Shown here: positions 35,943 through 44,670 of the stretch, one piece after another
Layout of the letters: the number at the start of each line of letters is the position of its first letter
Position numbering within the stretch: the first letter of the stretch is position 1
Origin: Erythrobacter sp.
GTDB taxonomy: Bacteria > Pseudomonadota > Alphaproteobacteria > Sphingomonadales > Sphingomonadaceae
Assembly: GCF_035194505.1 (NCBI RefSeq)
Contig: NZ_CP136573.1
Coordinates: 1,054,001 to 1,118,000, forward strand
Reading direction: 5' to 3'
Length of the DNA stretch: 64,000 bases
Program-made: the position numbers and the translations under genes
Notes under the pieces: model-generated
Seen by the model: the letters and a program-made list of their open reading frames with translations, nothing else
Databases searched by the model: none
What the model was told of the DNA's origin: nothing

Positions 35943-37406
35943 ATGAACACCTACACCCTCGCCAGCCTCGCCGTCTATTTCGTCCTGATGATCGGGATCG
36001 GGATCTACGCCTGGGCGAAGACCCGCAACACCTCCGAAGGCTATCTGCTCGCCGGGCGCGACCTTTCGCCTTCGGTGACAGCCTTGAGCGCGGGGGCGTC
36101 CGACATGTCCGGCTGGCTGCTGCTGGGCCTGCCGGGCGCGCTGTTTGCGAGCGGGCTGGTGGAGGCGTGGATCGCCATCGGGCTGACCGTCGGCGCGGGC
36201 CTCAACTGGTGGATCGTCGCTCCGCGCCTGCGCGAACAGACCGAGCGGCTCGGCAATGCGCTGACCATCCCGCAATTCCTTGCCAACCGCTTCCCCGCAC
36301 AGGGCACGATGCTGCGGGTCACCTCGGCGGTGATCATCGTCGGCTTCTTCACGGTCTACACCGCCTCCGGCATGGTCGGCGGAGGCAAGCTGTTCGCGAC
36401 CGCCTTTGCCGGCGTACTGCCGACGGGCGGGCTGTCCGACTACATGTTCGGCATTCTCATCACCGCCGGGATCGTGCTGATCTACACCACGATCGGCGGG
36501 TTCCTCGCGGTGAGCCTCACCGACTTCGTACAGGGTATGATCATGATGGTGGCGCTGGTGGTGATGCCGCTGGTGATCCTTTCGGGCCATGACAGCACCG
36601 CCCCGCTCAACCTGTCCTCCGTGCCGCAGGAAGGCTTCCTCAGCCTCACGCAAGGCGCGACGCTGGTGGGCGTGATCAGCGCCGTGACCTGGGGCCTCGG
36701 CTATTTCGGCCAGCCGCATATCATCGTGCGCTTCATGGCGATCGACCGCGTCGAAAACATCCCGCGCGCCGGGATCATCGGGATGAGCTGGATGGTGATC
36801 TCGCTCACCGGTGCGGTCGCCGTGGGGCTGGCGGGGCGTGCCTATGCCGAGGCCAACGGCATCGTGATCGAGGATGCCGAGACGGTGTTCATCGTTCTCG
36901 CCAACCTGCTGTTCCATCCGGCCATCACCGGCTTCCTCTATGCCGCGCTGCTGGCTGCGATCATGAGCACGATTTCCGCGCAGCTGCTGGTGTCCTCCTC
37001 CTCGCTGACGGAGGATTTCTACCGCCTGTTCCTGCGCCGCAGCGCGAGCGAACGCGAGGCGGTGAATATCGGGCGGCTGTGCGTTGCGCTGGTCGCCGCG
37101 GCCGCGCTGGTGATCGCTGCCGATCCGGAAAGCGAGGTGCTCGGTCTGGTCGCCAACGCATGGGCAGGCTTCGGCGCGGCCTTCGGCCCGCTGATCCTGC
37201 TGGCGCTGCTGTGGCGCGGGATGACCGGCGCAGGCGCAGTGGCCGGTCTGGTGACCGGCGCGGGCGTGGTAGCGGGCTGGATCGCGATGGGCTGGAACAA
37301 GGCCTTTCTGGGCGGCCCGGGGCTCTACGAGATCGTCCCCGGCTTCGTCGCCGCCTTTGCCGCCATCGTGGTGGTGAGCAAACTGACCCGCCCGCGCGAG
37401 GGCTGA
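35943..37406 (+). CDS. putP: Sodium/proline symporter (SSS family)
   Basis: 487 residues from ATG 35943 (MNTYTLASLAVYFVLMIGIG). About 13 transmembrane helices in the sodium:solute symporter arrangement; RDLSPSVTALSAGASDMSGWLLLGLPGALF and GYFGQPHIIVRFMAI are PutP signatures, and AAIMSTISAQLLVSSSSLTEDFY contains the sodium-site Ser/Thr residues. Proline uptake is the likely role. No putA in the window. Confidence 0.93.
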   Translation: MNTYTLASLAVYFVLMIGIGIYAWAKTRNTSEGYLLAGRDLSPSVTALSAGASDMSGWLLLGLPGALFASGLVEAWIAIGLTVGAGLNWWIVAPRLREQTERLGNALTIPQFLANRFPAQGTMLRVTSAVIIVGFFTVYTASGMVGGGKLFATAFAGVLPTGGLSDYMFGILITAGIVLIYTTIGGFLAVSLTDFVQGMIMMVALVVMPLVILSGHDSTAPLNLSSVPQEGFLSLTQGATLVGVISAVTWGLGYFGQPHIIVRFMAIDRVENIPRAGIIGMSWMVISLTGAVAVGLAGRAYAEANGIVIEDAETVFIVLANLLFHPAITGFLYAALLAAIMSTISAQLLVSSSSLTEDFYRLFLRRSASEREAVNIGRLCVALVAAAALVIAADPESEVLGLVANAWAGFGAAFGPLILLALLWRGMTGAGAVAGLVTGAGVVAGWIAMGWNKAFLGGPGLYEIVPGFVAAFAAIVVVSKLTRPREG

Positions 37407-37463
37407 ACCCTTCCCCTGCCTCGCGCAAAGGCGCATAATCCACGCCCGAGGGAGGGCTTGGGC

Positions 37464-37868
37464 ATGGCTTCAGACAGGCAACCGCGCGTCACCGGACCCA
37501 GAGTTACAGGATTGGGCGGGGTGTTCTATGTGGTGAAGGACCCGGCGGCGACGCGCGCGTGGTATCGCGATGTGCTGGGGGTGGACGGCGAATATGGCCC
37601 GCAGCTCGATTGGGCCGCAGAGCCGCGCCAGCATCCCTATTCGCTGATCAGCCACTTTGCAGATGATAGCTATATCCGGCCCGGCAGCGGCGGCTTCATG
37701 ATCAACCTGCGCGTCGATGATCTGGACGGCTTCGTCGCCGGATTGAAAGCGCGCGGGATCGCCATTCTGGGCGAGGCGGACGAGGGCTATGGAAAGTTTG
37801 CCTGGCTGCTCGATCCCGACGGAGTGAAGATCGAGCTGTGGGAGCAGATCGAGGACGCCCAGCCCTAG
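37464..37868 (+). CDS. VOC/glyoxalase-superfamily protein
   Basis: 134 residues from ATG 37464, with GGAGGG ending 7 nt upstream. Single vicinal-oxygen-chelate module: GVFYVVKDPAATRAWYRDVLG, then MINLRVDDLDGFVAGLKARGI and the C-terminal LLDPDGVKIELWE. Metal ligand Glu is present in the last motif; the N-terminal position that is usually His or Gln is occupied by Val-Phe-Tyr context, so enzymatic type is uncertain. Confidence 0.86.
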   Translation: MASDRQPRVTGPRVTGLGGVFYVVKDPAATRAWYRDVLGVDGEYGPQLDWAAEPRQHPYSLISHFADDSYIRPGSGGFMINLRVDDLDGFVAGLKARGIAILGEADEGYGKFAWLLDPDGVKIELWEQIEDAQP

Positions 37869-37953
37869 GGCAATCCCTCAGGCCGCGAGCAAGTCGCGCT
37901 TGGGCACAGATGTTTCCGTCTCGTTAACCATTTCTGCGCGATAATCCTTAGCC

Positions 37954-38688
37954 ATGAGAGCAAGGGACCATCTTCGCGGATTGACCATTCTCGCCGGCGC
38001 GCTGGTGCTGGGGGCTTGCGGCTCGCTGGTGCCGGGGGGCAGCAGCGGCGCAGGCCCGGGGACGGCCAGCGCTTCGAACGGCGGCACCGCAGCGCGGCCT
38101 GCAACCCGCGTCACCTCGGCCCCGCAAAGCTATGCCGTGAACGCACAGGACCGCAGCTGCCTTGCAGATCTGGGCGCGAGCGGCGCGCGATTCGAGCCTT
38201 TGCCCGATACCTATGCCGCCCCGGGGTGCAACAAGCTCGGCACGGTGCAGCTTTCCGCGCTGGCAGGGGATCGTTCGCAATTCGGGGTCAGCAACCTTGG
38301 CCCGGTGCAATGCAGCGTCGCCAAGGCGTTCGGCGACTGGGCCCGCTTCGGCGTTGATCGTGCCGCGCGCCAGATCCTCGGCAGCCCGATCGCCAAGATC
38401 GAGACCATGGGCTCCTATTCCTGCCGCAATGTCGCAGGCAGTGAGCGGCGTTCTGCCCATGCGCGGGCCGAGGCCATCGACGTCTCGGCTTTCGTGCTCG
38501 CCGATGGCCGCCGCATCATCCTGAAGCGCGATTGGCAGGGCGGCGATGCAGACACGCGCGAATTCCTGCGGGTGGTGCACAAGAGCGCATGCAAGCGCTT
38601 CGGCACGGTGCTCGGCCCGGAATACAACGCCGCGCACGAGGATCACTTCCATCTCGAAGGCAGCGGCGGCACCACCTTCTGCCGCTGA
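37954..38688 (+). CDS. Extensin-like C-terminal domain lipoprotein
   Basis: 244 residues: lipoprotein signal (LTILAGALVLGAC, Cys22), a Gly/Ser/Ala-rich linker, then an extensin-like C-terminal domain (PF06904): RSCLADLGASGARFEPLPD, GCNKLGTVQLSAL, GSYSCRNVAGSERRSAHARAEAIDVSAF and EDHFHLEGSG. The His/Asp spacing (SAHA..AIDV ... HEDHFHLE) recalls D-Ala-D-Ala peptidase-like metal sites. Probably outer-membrane or periplasmic cell-wall associated. Confidence 0.92.
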   Translation: MRARDHLRGLTILAGALVLGACGSLVPGGSSGAGPGTASASNGGTAARPATRVTSAPQSYAVNAQDRSCLADLGASGARFEPLPDTYAAPGCNKLGTVQLSALAGDRSQFGVSNLGPVQCSVAKAFGDWARFGVDRAARQILGSPIAKIETMGSYSCRNVAGSERRSAHARAEAIDVSAFVLADGRRIILKRDWQGGDADTREFLRVVHKSACKRFGTVLGPEYNAAHEDHFHLEGSGGTTFCR

Positions 38689-38745
38689 GGTCGTGCATCG
38701 GCTAGGCGGCGACGCCTTCCATCTGCCCTTCCGTGAGTCCAGTGG

Positions 38746-38836
38746 CCTGCCGGCATGGCAAAGGGGGCGAGCCAATGCCGGCAGGCGCTGGTTGGCCAGG
38801 CGCGAAGAACGGCAGGGCGTGGGACAGCTGCCGTTC
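38746..38836. terminator. Two hairpins between convergent extensin-like and luxR-type genes
   Basis: Perfect 11-bp inverted repeat CCTGCCGGCAT / ATGCCGGCAGG (38746-38756, 38775-38785) followed by GAACGGCAG / CTGCCGTTC (38807-38815, 38828-38836). No T-run, so termination is an inference from position. Confidence 0.5.
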
Positions 38837-38847
38837 CTGCTTTCGCG

Positions 38848-39468
38848 CTAGGCCCGTAATTTCGGTTCCAGCTTCGCTTCCAGTCGCAGCCGCACGGCTT
38901 CCGCCGCGTGGCGTGCGCCCAGCTTGTTCATCATGTTGGCGCGGTGGATTTCGACCGTGCGCGGACTGATATCGAGTTCGCGCGCGATCGCCTTGTTGCT
39001 GCTGCCCTCGGCCAGCCAGTCGAGCACCTCGCGCTCGCGCGCCGAGAGGGTGGAAATCCTGTCCCGCGCTTCGATCATGCGGCGGCGGGCGGCACCGAAT
39101 TGTTCGGCTTCCTTGCCGATGCGGGTGAGACAGCGGGTGAAACGCTCCGGATCGAGCGGCAGAGCGAGATAATCGAGCGCACCGGACTTGATCGCTTCGA
39201 CAATGCGGCCCGGGCGTGGCTGCACATCGACCGCGATCAGCGGCAGCCAGATGCCCAGCCGGCTGAGCCGATCGAGGATCATGCCGACGCCGCCTTCCTC
39301 GGCCGTGTCGCGCGCGATGATGATGCCTTCGCGCGGCGGGTGGACCGACAGCTCCGACAGATCGCCATAGACCTCGCAATGATGGCCCAGGGCAAAACCC
39401 ACACGCGCCAGTTCGGCCCGCTGGCGGCTGCAGGAATCGATGAAGTGGAGGGATGCTTTGCGTGTCAT
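38848..39468 (-). CDS. LuxR/FixJ-type response regulator with degenerate receiver
   Basis: 206 residues from MTRKASLHFIDSCSRQ. The C-terminus is a clear LuxR helix-turn-helix (LSAREREVLDWLAEGSSNKAIARELDISPRTVEIHRANMMNKLGA). The N-terminal receiver-like domain keeps the fold pattern, including IKSGALDYLALPLD near the end, but the usual acidic pair is FIDS and the phospho-acceptor segment reads IIIARDTAEEGGVG with abnormal spacing. It may respond to something other than phosphorylation. No adjacent histidine kinase. Confidence 0.87.
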   Translation of the reverse strand: MTRKASLHFIDSCSRQRAELARVGFALGHHCEVYGDLSELSVHPPREGIIIARDTAEEGGVGMILDRLSRLGIWLPLIAVDVQPRPGRIVEAIKSGALDYLALPLDPERFTRCLTRIGKEAEQFGAARRRMIEARDRISTLSAREREVLDWLAEGSSNKAIARELDISPRTVEIHRANMMNKLGARHAAEAVRLRLEAKLEPKLRA

Positions 39469-39569
39469 GCGATGATGACTGCGCCAGCTACTTAGGCATT
39501 TCACGCAGGGTCGCCGCCGATCCGGAGGATTTACCGTAACCGGTGTCGATCAAGCCAATGATTAGATTG

Positions 39570-39603
39570 ACAAAAAACGCTCCAAATCGAACCTTGATTT
39601 GGT
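39570..39603 (-). terminator. Intrinsic terminator of the Anbu operon
   Basis: Minus strand: CCAAATC-AAGGTTC-GATTTGG followed by AGCGTTTTTTG, directly after the Anbu stop codon. Confidence 0.85.
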
Positions 39604-39610
39604 TAGCGCG

Positions 39611-40357
39611 TTAGTCTTTGGAGCCGAAACTGTAAGCCGGCAGCGAGTGGAAGGCCGATCGCAGCGCGTCCCCCCAACCTGACGAGATCGTGGTGAAATA
39701 GGGATCGTCCGCTGTCACCCGATGTTCGTGGCTGGGCGCGAAGGCATCCTTGCCGATCACCAGCAGATCGAGCGGCAGGCCGACCGATAGATTGGCCTTG
39801 AGCGTTGAATCGAAGCTCACCATCATCAGCTTCACCGCATCCTCGAAGCTCATGGCCCGGTCATAGCCGCGGATCAGGATCGGGCGGCCATACTTGGTCT
39901 CGCCGATCTGGAAGAAGGGCGTGTCCCAGCTGGCTTCGATGAAATTGCCTTCGGGATAGATCATGAACAGGCGCGGCTGCATCCCCGCGATCTGCCCGGC
40001 GAGGATCATGGTGGCGGTGAAGCGGCCCTTGCCGTTGTCGCCGTTCTCGGTCTGCGCGGTTTCGATGGTGGTGCGCAGCAGCCGGCCGATCTCGGTGGCC
40101 ACCTGGAACATGGTCGGGCCCTTGAGCAGGGTGTTCTCGCGCTCGGAGGGGGCCTTGGTGCGCTCTTCGAGCTGGCTGATGACCGCCTGCGTGGTGGCAA
40201 GATTGCCCGCGGTCATCACCGCGATCATGCGCTCGCCCGGCACGCTCCAGTGGAACAGCTTGCGGAAGGTGGAGATGTTGTCGACGCCCGAATTGGTGCG
40301 GGTGTCGCTCATCAGCACCAGCCCCTTGTCGAGCACCATGCCAACGCAATAGGTCAT
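39611..40357 (-). CDS. Anbu proteasome-type peptidase
   Basis: 248 residues. MTYCVGMVLDKGLVLMSDTRTNSG shows the N-terminal Thr2 nucleophile expected after Met removal, Asp17 and the typical beta-subunit fold; KANLSVGLPLDLLV and GKGRFTATMILAGQ support Anbu (ancestral beta subunit, PF00227-like). Anbu forms open helical rings rather than a classic 20S particle. It is the last gene of the ATP-grasp / alpha-E / transglutaminase-like operon, the conserved Anbu neighbourhood. Cytoplasmic; substrate unknown. Confidence 0.93.
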   Translation of the reverse strand: MTYCVGMVLDKGLVLMSDTRTNSGVDNISTFRKLFHWSVPGERMIAVMTAGNLATTQAVISQLEERTKAPSERENTLLKGPTMFQVATEIGRLLRTTIETAQTENGDNGKGRFTATMILAGQIAGMQPRLFMIYPEGNFIEASWDTPFFQIGETKYGRPILIRGYDRAMSFEDAVKLMMVSFDSTLKANLSVGLPLDLLVIGKDAFAPSHEHRVTADDPYFTTISSGWGDALRSAFHSLPAYSFGSKD

Positions 40358-40438
40358 GCCAGTTCCTCTTCCCCGCCCGATGCCGCAAAGGCGCCTGCCC
40401 TAGCCCAAAGCCGGACCAAGGCAAAGCGTGCGCGCGCG

Positions 40439-41293
40439 CTATTGTCCGGTCTGGCTCTGCTGCTGCTCGCTCAGCGCGTGGGGCGCGACCGCGACATCGA
40501 CCCGCAGCACTTCCTCCATCCCGCCAAAGCTGATGCCGGTGACAGGTGCAGCGTCGCGATAATCGCACCCTGTGGCGACACGGACATAGCGCGGATCAGG
40601 ACTGATGCCGTTGGAAACATCGAAGCCGACCCAGCCCAGCCCTTCGACATGGGCTTCGGCCCAGGCGTGGGTGGCTTCCTGCTCGATCCGGTCATCCATC
40701 ATCAGGTAGCCGCTGACATAGCGCGCGGGGATGCCGCTCGCCCGCGCGGCGCCGATGAAGATATGCGCGTGGTCCTGACACACGCCGTAGCCGTGCTGAA
40801 CCGCTTCCTCGGCCGTGGTGGCAGCATGGGTGCGACCCGTTTCATAGGCGATACGTTCGCGGATCAGGCCGGACAGCGCGTGAAGAAAATCGAGCCGCGC
40901 CTCACCCGCCGCCCCGCCCGGAACCTCGCGCAGCAGGGCGCGCAAGCGAGCGCCGGGACGCGTCAACGGGGTCTGGCGCAGGAAGCTCCACAAGGGCAGG
41001 TGGCCCGAATGGCGGCCGATCACCCCGGCATTGTCCTCGGTCTCGACCACGCCCTCGCAGGTCACCGTCACCTCGCGCGCGCCGGGGTTCACCCCCACCA
41101 GCGTGACATGGTTGAAGTGCTGATCGTCATATTCCAGTTCGAGATGGGCATTCTCGAAGCGCATCTGCCATTCGATGATGCGCTGGCCCTGCGTTTCCTT
41201 GGGCGTCAGCCGCAGCCGCTGGAGCGCGTGCATCACCGGCCCGGCGAAGGCGTAATGGGTGGTGTGCCGGATCGAAAGTCGCATCGTGCTCAT
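40439..41293 (-). CDS. Transglutaminase-like cysteine peptidase of the Anbu operon
   Basis: 284 residues from MSTMRLSIRHTTHYAFAGPVM; a shorter start at 41284 is possible. N-terminal beta domain (bacterial transglutaminase-like N-term) followed by the papain-like core with Cys in GYGVCQDHAHIF, His in ATHAWAEAHVEG and Asp in GFDVSNGI. Such proteins accompany alpha-E and circularly permuted ATP-grasp proteins and are predicted to cleave or process the peptides the ligase makes. Confidence 0.94.
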   Translation of the reverse strand: MSTMRLSIRHTTHYAFAGPVMHALQRLRLTPKETQGQRIIEWQMRFENAHLELEYDDQHFNHVTLVGVNPGAREVTVTCEGVVETEDNAGVIGRHSGHLPLWSFLRQTPLTRPGARLRALLREVPGGAAGEARLDFLHALSGLIRERIAYETGRTHAATTAEEAVQHGYGVCQDHAHIFIGAARASGIPARYVSGYLMMDDRIEQEATHAWAEAHVEGLGWVGFDVSNGISPDPRYVRVATGCDYRDAAPVTGISFGGMEEVLRVDVAVAPHALSEQQQSQTGQ

Positions 41294-41303
41294 CGCGGCG
41301 GCC

Positions 41304-42248
41304 TCATGCGTGGAACCGGTAATCATCGGCGATCGCCTGGGCGAGCGCGCCGTTGCGGGCGAGGAAATCGACGAGGAATTCGTGCAGCCCCGCATCGAAG
41401 ATCTGGTCCACCGTCAGCTGCGCCATGCCGCTGTCGGCCTCGTGCATGAGGGCGTTGCAGCGCCCCTCTGCCCCGTGCATCCGGGCGAGCGCGGCGATGT
41501 TTTCACGCAGGGCCTTGCGGCAGAAGGCAAGGCTTCTGGGGAAGCGATCATCCAGCACCAGAAACTCGACGATCCCGCGCGCCTCGATCTGCCCGGCGTT
41601 GAGCCAGGAATAGACCCGCGCCCCCGCGACCGAGCGCAGCACCTGTTCCCACTGCCCGGTATCGAGGCTCGACCCGACATAGGAGAGCGAGGGCAGCAGC
41701 AGGAAATACTTCATGTCGAGGATGCGCGCGGTGCTGTCGGCGCGTTCGATGAAGGTGCCGGCGCGGCTGAAGTGATAGCCCTCGTCGCGCAGCATCGATC
41801 CGTCGAAGGCGCCGTGCACCTGCGTTCCCGCCTGCCGGATCGCGGCCAGCACCTCGCCCACCATGGTCGGGCCGACCGGGCGGGCGAGCAGCTTGTCGAG
41901 CTTCATCCAGTTGGCGTTGACCGCTTCCCACACATCCGAGGAGATGTTGATGCGGGCTTCGCGCGCATTGGAGCGCACCGCCCCCATCATCGCGCGGACA
42001 TTGCCCGGGTTCGAAGGCCCGCGCAGCACGAAGTTCCACACCGACACGCCGTCATAGCTGTCATGCGCTGCCTCGTAGGCGTGGCTGAGGCCGAGCGTCC
42101 CGATGACCGAGCGCCATTCGGCCTCGGCGGTCACCACATCGCGGGTCAGCGCCATGCGCAGCGCCGCTTCGAGCAGGCGCGCCGTGTTCTCCGCCCGCTC
42201 GAGATAGCGGAACATCCAGAACAGGCCATTTGCGGTTCTACCCAGCAT
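41304..42248 (-). CDS. Alpha-E domain protein
   Basis: 314 residues, all-alpha. MLGRTANGLFWMFRYLERAENTARLLEA is the invariant alpha-E N-terminus (PF04168), and GTFIERADSTARILDMKYF is its internal repeat; both carry the ER-A(D/E) motif. Predicted partner of the ATP-grasp ligase encoded 2 nt upstream. Biochemical role unknown. Confidence 0.95.
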   Translation of the reverse strand: MLGRTANGLFWMFRYLERAENTARLLEAALRMALTRDVVTAEAEWRSVIGTLGLSHAYEAAHDSYDGVSVWNFVLRGPSNPGNVRAMMGAVRSNAREARINISSDVWEAVNANWMKLDKLLARPVGPTMVGEVLAAIRQAGTQVHGAFDGSMLRDEGYHFSRAGTFIERADSTARILDMKYFLLLPSLSYVGSSLDTGQWEQVLRSVAGARVYSWLNAGQIEARGIVEFLVLDDRFPRSLAFCRKALRENIAALARMHGAEGRCNALMHEADSGMAQLTVDQIFDAGLHEFLVDFLARNGALAQAIADDYRFHA

Positions 42249-42250
42249 GC

Positions 42251-43681
42251 TCAGTCCTTCAGCACCCAGGTATCCTTGGTGCCGCCTCCCTGACTGGAGT
42301 TGACCACCAGCGATCCCTTCTTGAGCGCAACGCGAGTGAGCCCGCCGGGCGTGATGTCGATGCCTTCGGGGCTGACCAGCACGAAGGGCCGCAGATCGAC
42401 ATGGCGCGGGGCAAGACCCTTGGCGGTGTAGATCGGGCAGGTCGAGAGCGAGAGCGTGGGCTGGGCGATGTAATTGTCAGGCTTGGCGACCAGCTTCTCG
42501 CGGAAGGCGGCGATCTCGCGCTTCGACGACGTCGGCCCGATCAGCATCCCGTAGCCGCCCGATCCGTGGACTTCCTTCACCACCAGTTCGGCCAGATTGT
42601 CGAGCACATAGGCAAGGCTGTCCTTGTCGGCGCAGCGCCATGTCTGGACATTGGGAAGGAGCGGTTTCTCGCCGGTGTAGAACTCGACGATCTCGGGCAT
42701 GAAGGAATAGATCGCCTTGTCGTCCGCCACCCCGGTGCCGGGCGCATTGGCGATGGTGATTCCGCCCGCGCGGTAGACGTCCATGATCCCCGGCACGCCC
42801 AGCACAGAGCTGGGATTGAAGGTGAGCGGATCGAGGAATTCGTCATCGACGCGGCGATAGAGCACGTCGATCGGCTTGTAGCCGCGGGTGGTGCGCATCT
42901 GCACGCGGCCACCCACCACGCGCAGATCGCTCCCCTCGACCAGCTCTGCCCCCATCTGGTCGGCGAGGAAGGCGTGTTCGAAATAGGCCGAGTTGTAGAT
43001 CCCCGGCGTCAGCACCGCGACCGTCGGCTTGCCGCCGGTAAAGGCGGGCGGGACGCAGGCGGCAAGGCTGCGCGCGAGGCGGCGCGGATAGTTGGAAACG
43101 CTCTCCACCCCGATCCGGCTGAACAGATCGGGGAACATCGCCATCATCGTCTCGCGGTTCTCCAGCATGTAGGAGACCCCCGAGGGCGTGCGCGCATTAT
43201 CTTCCAGCACGAAGAATTCGTCCGGCCCGGTGCGCACCAGATCGATGCCGACGATATGGGTGTAGATGCCGCCCGGAGGGGTAAAGCCCACCATGTTGGC
43301 GAGCCACGCCTCGTTGCCGCGCAGCAGGCGCTCAGGCAGGCGGCCCGCGCGCACGATCTCCTGCCGGTGGTAGAGGTCATAGAGGAAGGAATTGAGCGCG
43401 CGCACGCGCTGCTCGATGCCCTTGGAGAGCTTGCGCCATTCCGACGCGGTGATGATGCGCGGGACCATGTCGAAGGGGATGAGGCGTTCTTCGGCCTCGT
43501 TCTCGCCATAGACATTGAAGGTGATGCCGGTGCGGCGGAAGGTATCATCCGCCTCGCGATCCTTGCGCTTCAGGAATTCGGCGGGCTGTTCATTGAACCA
43601 GCGACCATACTCGGCGTAGGCCGGCCGGGTCTGGCCGCCAGCATCGAACATCTCGTCAAAATTGCTGCCGCCCGCGCTCAT
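42251..43681 (-). CDS. Circularly permuted ATP-grasp protein
   Basis: 476 residues. Features of the CP-ATP-grasp type 2 family (PF14403-like): YGRWFNEQPAEFLKRKDREADDTFRRTGITFNVY at the N-terminus, GIDLVRTGPDEFFVLEDNARTPSGVSYMLENR for nucleotide/metal binding and ELVVKEVHGSGGYGMLIGP. Predicted to ligate amino acids or a peptide in an ATP-dependent way. First gene of the Anbu operon; the promoter probably lies in 43682-43763. Confidence 0.95.
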   Translation of the reverse strand: MSAGGSNFDEMFDAGGQTRPAYAEYGRWFNEQPAEFLKRKDREADDTFRRTGITFNVYGENEAEERLIPFDMVPRIITASEWRKLSKGIEQRVRALNSFLYDLYHRQEIVRAGRLPERLLRGNEAWLANMVGFTPPGGIYTHIVGIDLVRTGPDEFFVLEDNARTPSGVSYMLENRETMMAMFPDLFSRIGVESVSNYPRRLARSLAACVPPAFTGGKPTVAVLTPGIYNSAYFEHAFLADQMGAELVEGSDLRVVGGRVQMRTTRGYKPIDVLYRRVDDEFLDPLTFNPSSVLGVPGIMDVYRAGGITIANAPGTGVADDKAIYSFMPEIVEFYTGEKPLLPNVQTWRCADKDSLAYVLDNLAELVVKEVHGSGGYGMLIGPTSSKREIAAFREKLVAKPDNYIAQPTLSLSTCPIYTAKGLAPRHVDLRPFVLVSPEGIDITPGGLTRVALKKGSLVVNSSQGGGTKDTWVLKD

Positions 43682-43763
43682 CGACCCCCGCTTGTGCCCT
43701 TAGGTGCAGTGCACAAACTAACGCCGCTTTTGCAAAAGGAAAGCGGTCTTGGCGCGGGAGCAA

Positions 43764-44588
43764 TCAGGGTTGCGTGGTTTCAAGCTCTTCGAGCACGGTG
43801 CTGATCACGCCGGGATCATAGGTGAAGCCGATATGGGTGCAGCGCAGCGCGATGGCGCGGTCGCGTTCGCCCGGGCGGCCGGCAGCGCAGCGCGGGGCGA
43901 TGGCGCCGTCATTGGGGCTCCACAGCGCCACGGTCTCGGCGGGGGGCTTGGCGGCGAGATCGGCCACCACCGGCGGGGCGTCGACCGAATGGCCGGTGAT
44001 GAACTGATAGGCGCGCCAGACATTGTTCGCCCGCGGAGAGCCACTGAAAGGCGAGCCCATGGTGATGACCTTGGCGACCGCGTCCGGATTGCGCTTGGCA
44101 AGTTCGCGCGCGAACAGCCCACCAAGGCTCCAGCCGAGCAGCACCACCGGACCGCCATGGCGCGCATGGAGGCTCGCGAGCCGCGCTTCGAGCATCTCGA
44201 AACGCTCCTCGTCCGGACCCCAGTTGAAGCCCAGCCCCCAGCGCTTGGTGCGATGCCCCGCCGCCTCTAGCGCCTGTGCCAGATAGCGCATGCGCACCGG
44301 ATGGGTGGCAAAGCCGGGGAGGATCATCACCATCTGCGGATTGGCAGTCTGGGGAATATCGAGCTTGCGGCGCGGACGGCGCCAGGGTTCGAGCAGCACC
44401 TGCGCTTCGCCCAGCATCCGCGCCAGCGCTGGCTTTCCGGCCTGGTATTCCTCCGGGCAATCCTCGCGCGCCAAGGCCACGCGGCGGGCAAAGGCGCTCG
44501 ACTGATAGGCCTGACGCGCCTGCGTACCGGCTGCGATCAGCGGGGCAGGCAGTCGGGGCTTTTCAGGGATGAGGCGGGGCTGGATCAT
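43764..44588 (-). CDS. Alpha/beta hydrolase
   Basis: 274 residues. Nucleophile Ser in LLGWSLGGLFAREL, oxyanion region ILPGFATHPVRMRYL, and likely acid and His in LWSPNDGAIAP and CTHIGFTYDP. No signal peptide. It runs in the same direction as, and 82 nt upstream of, the Anbu operon, so it could be part of that unit. Lipase/PGAP1-like; substrate unknown. Confidence 0.87.
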   Translation of the reverse strand: MIQPRLIPEKPRLPAPLIAAGTQARQAYQSSAFARRVALAREDCPEEYQAGKPALARMLGEAQVLLEPWRRPRRKLDIPQTANPQMVMILPGFATHPVRMRYLAQALEAAGHRTKRWGLGFNWGPDEERFEMLEARLASLHARHGGPVVLLGWSLGGLFARELAKRNPDAVAKVITMGSPFSGSPRANNVWRAYQFITGHSVDAPPVVADLAAKPPAETVALWSPNDGAIAPRCAAGRPGERDRAIALRCTHIGFTYDPGVISTVLEELETTQP

Positions 44589-44670
44589 GGCTCACCTCAA
44601 GCCACAGTCCGCCTGAACATTCAATGAAGTGTCACGCGCGTAACAAATCCGACATAATCGCGCCTGCCCA

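Noticed and set aside
34124..35950. 608-codon frame antisense to typA
   Set aside because: Shadow of a well-conserved GTPase gene; His/Asp/Arg-rich product without family features.
35928..37436. 502-codon frame antisense to the putP-like gene
   Set aside because: Highly charged His/Asp/Gly-rich product mirroring a membrane protein; no plausible start context.
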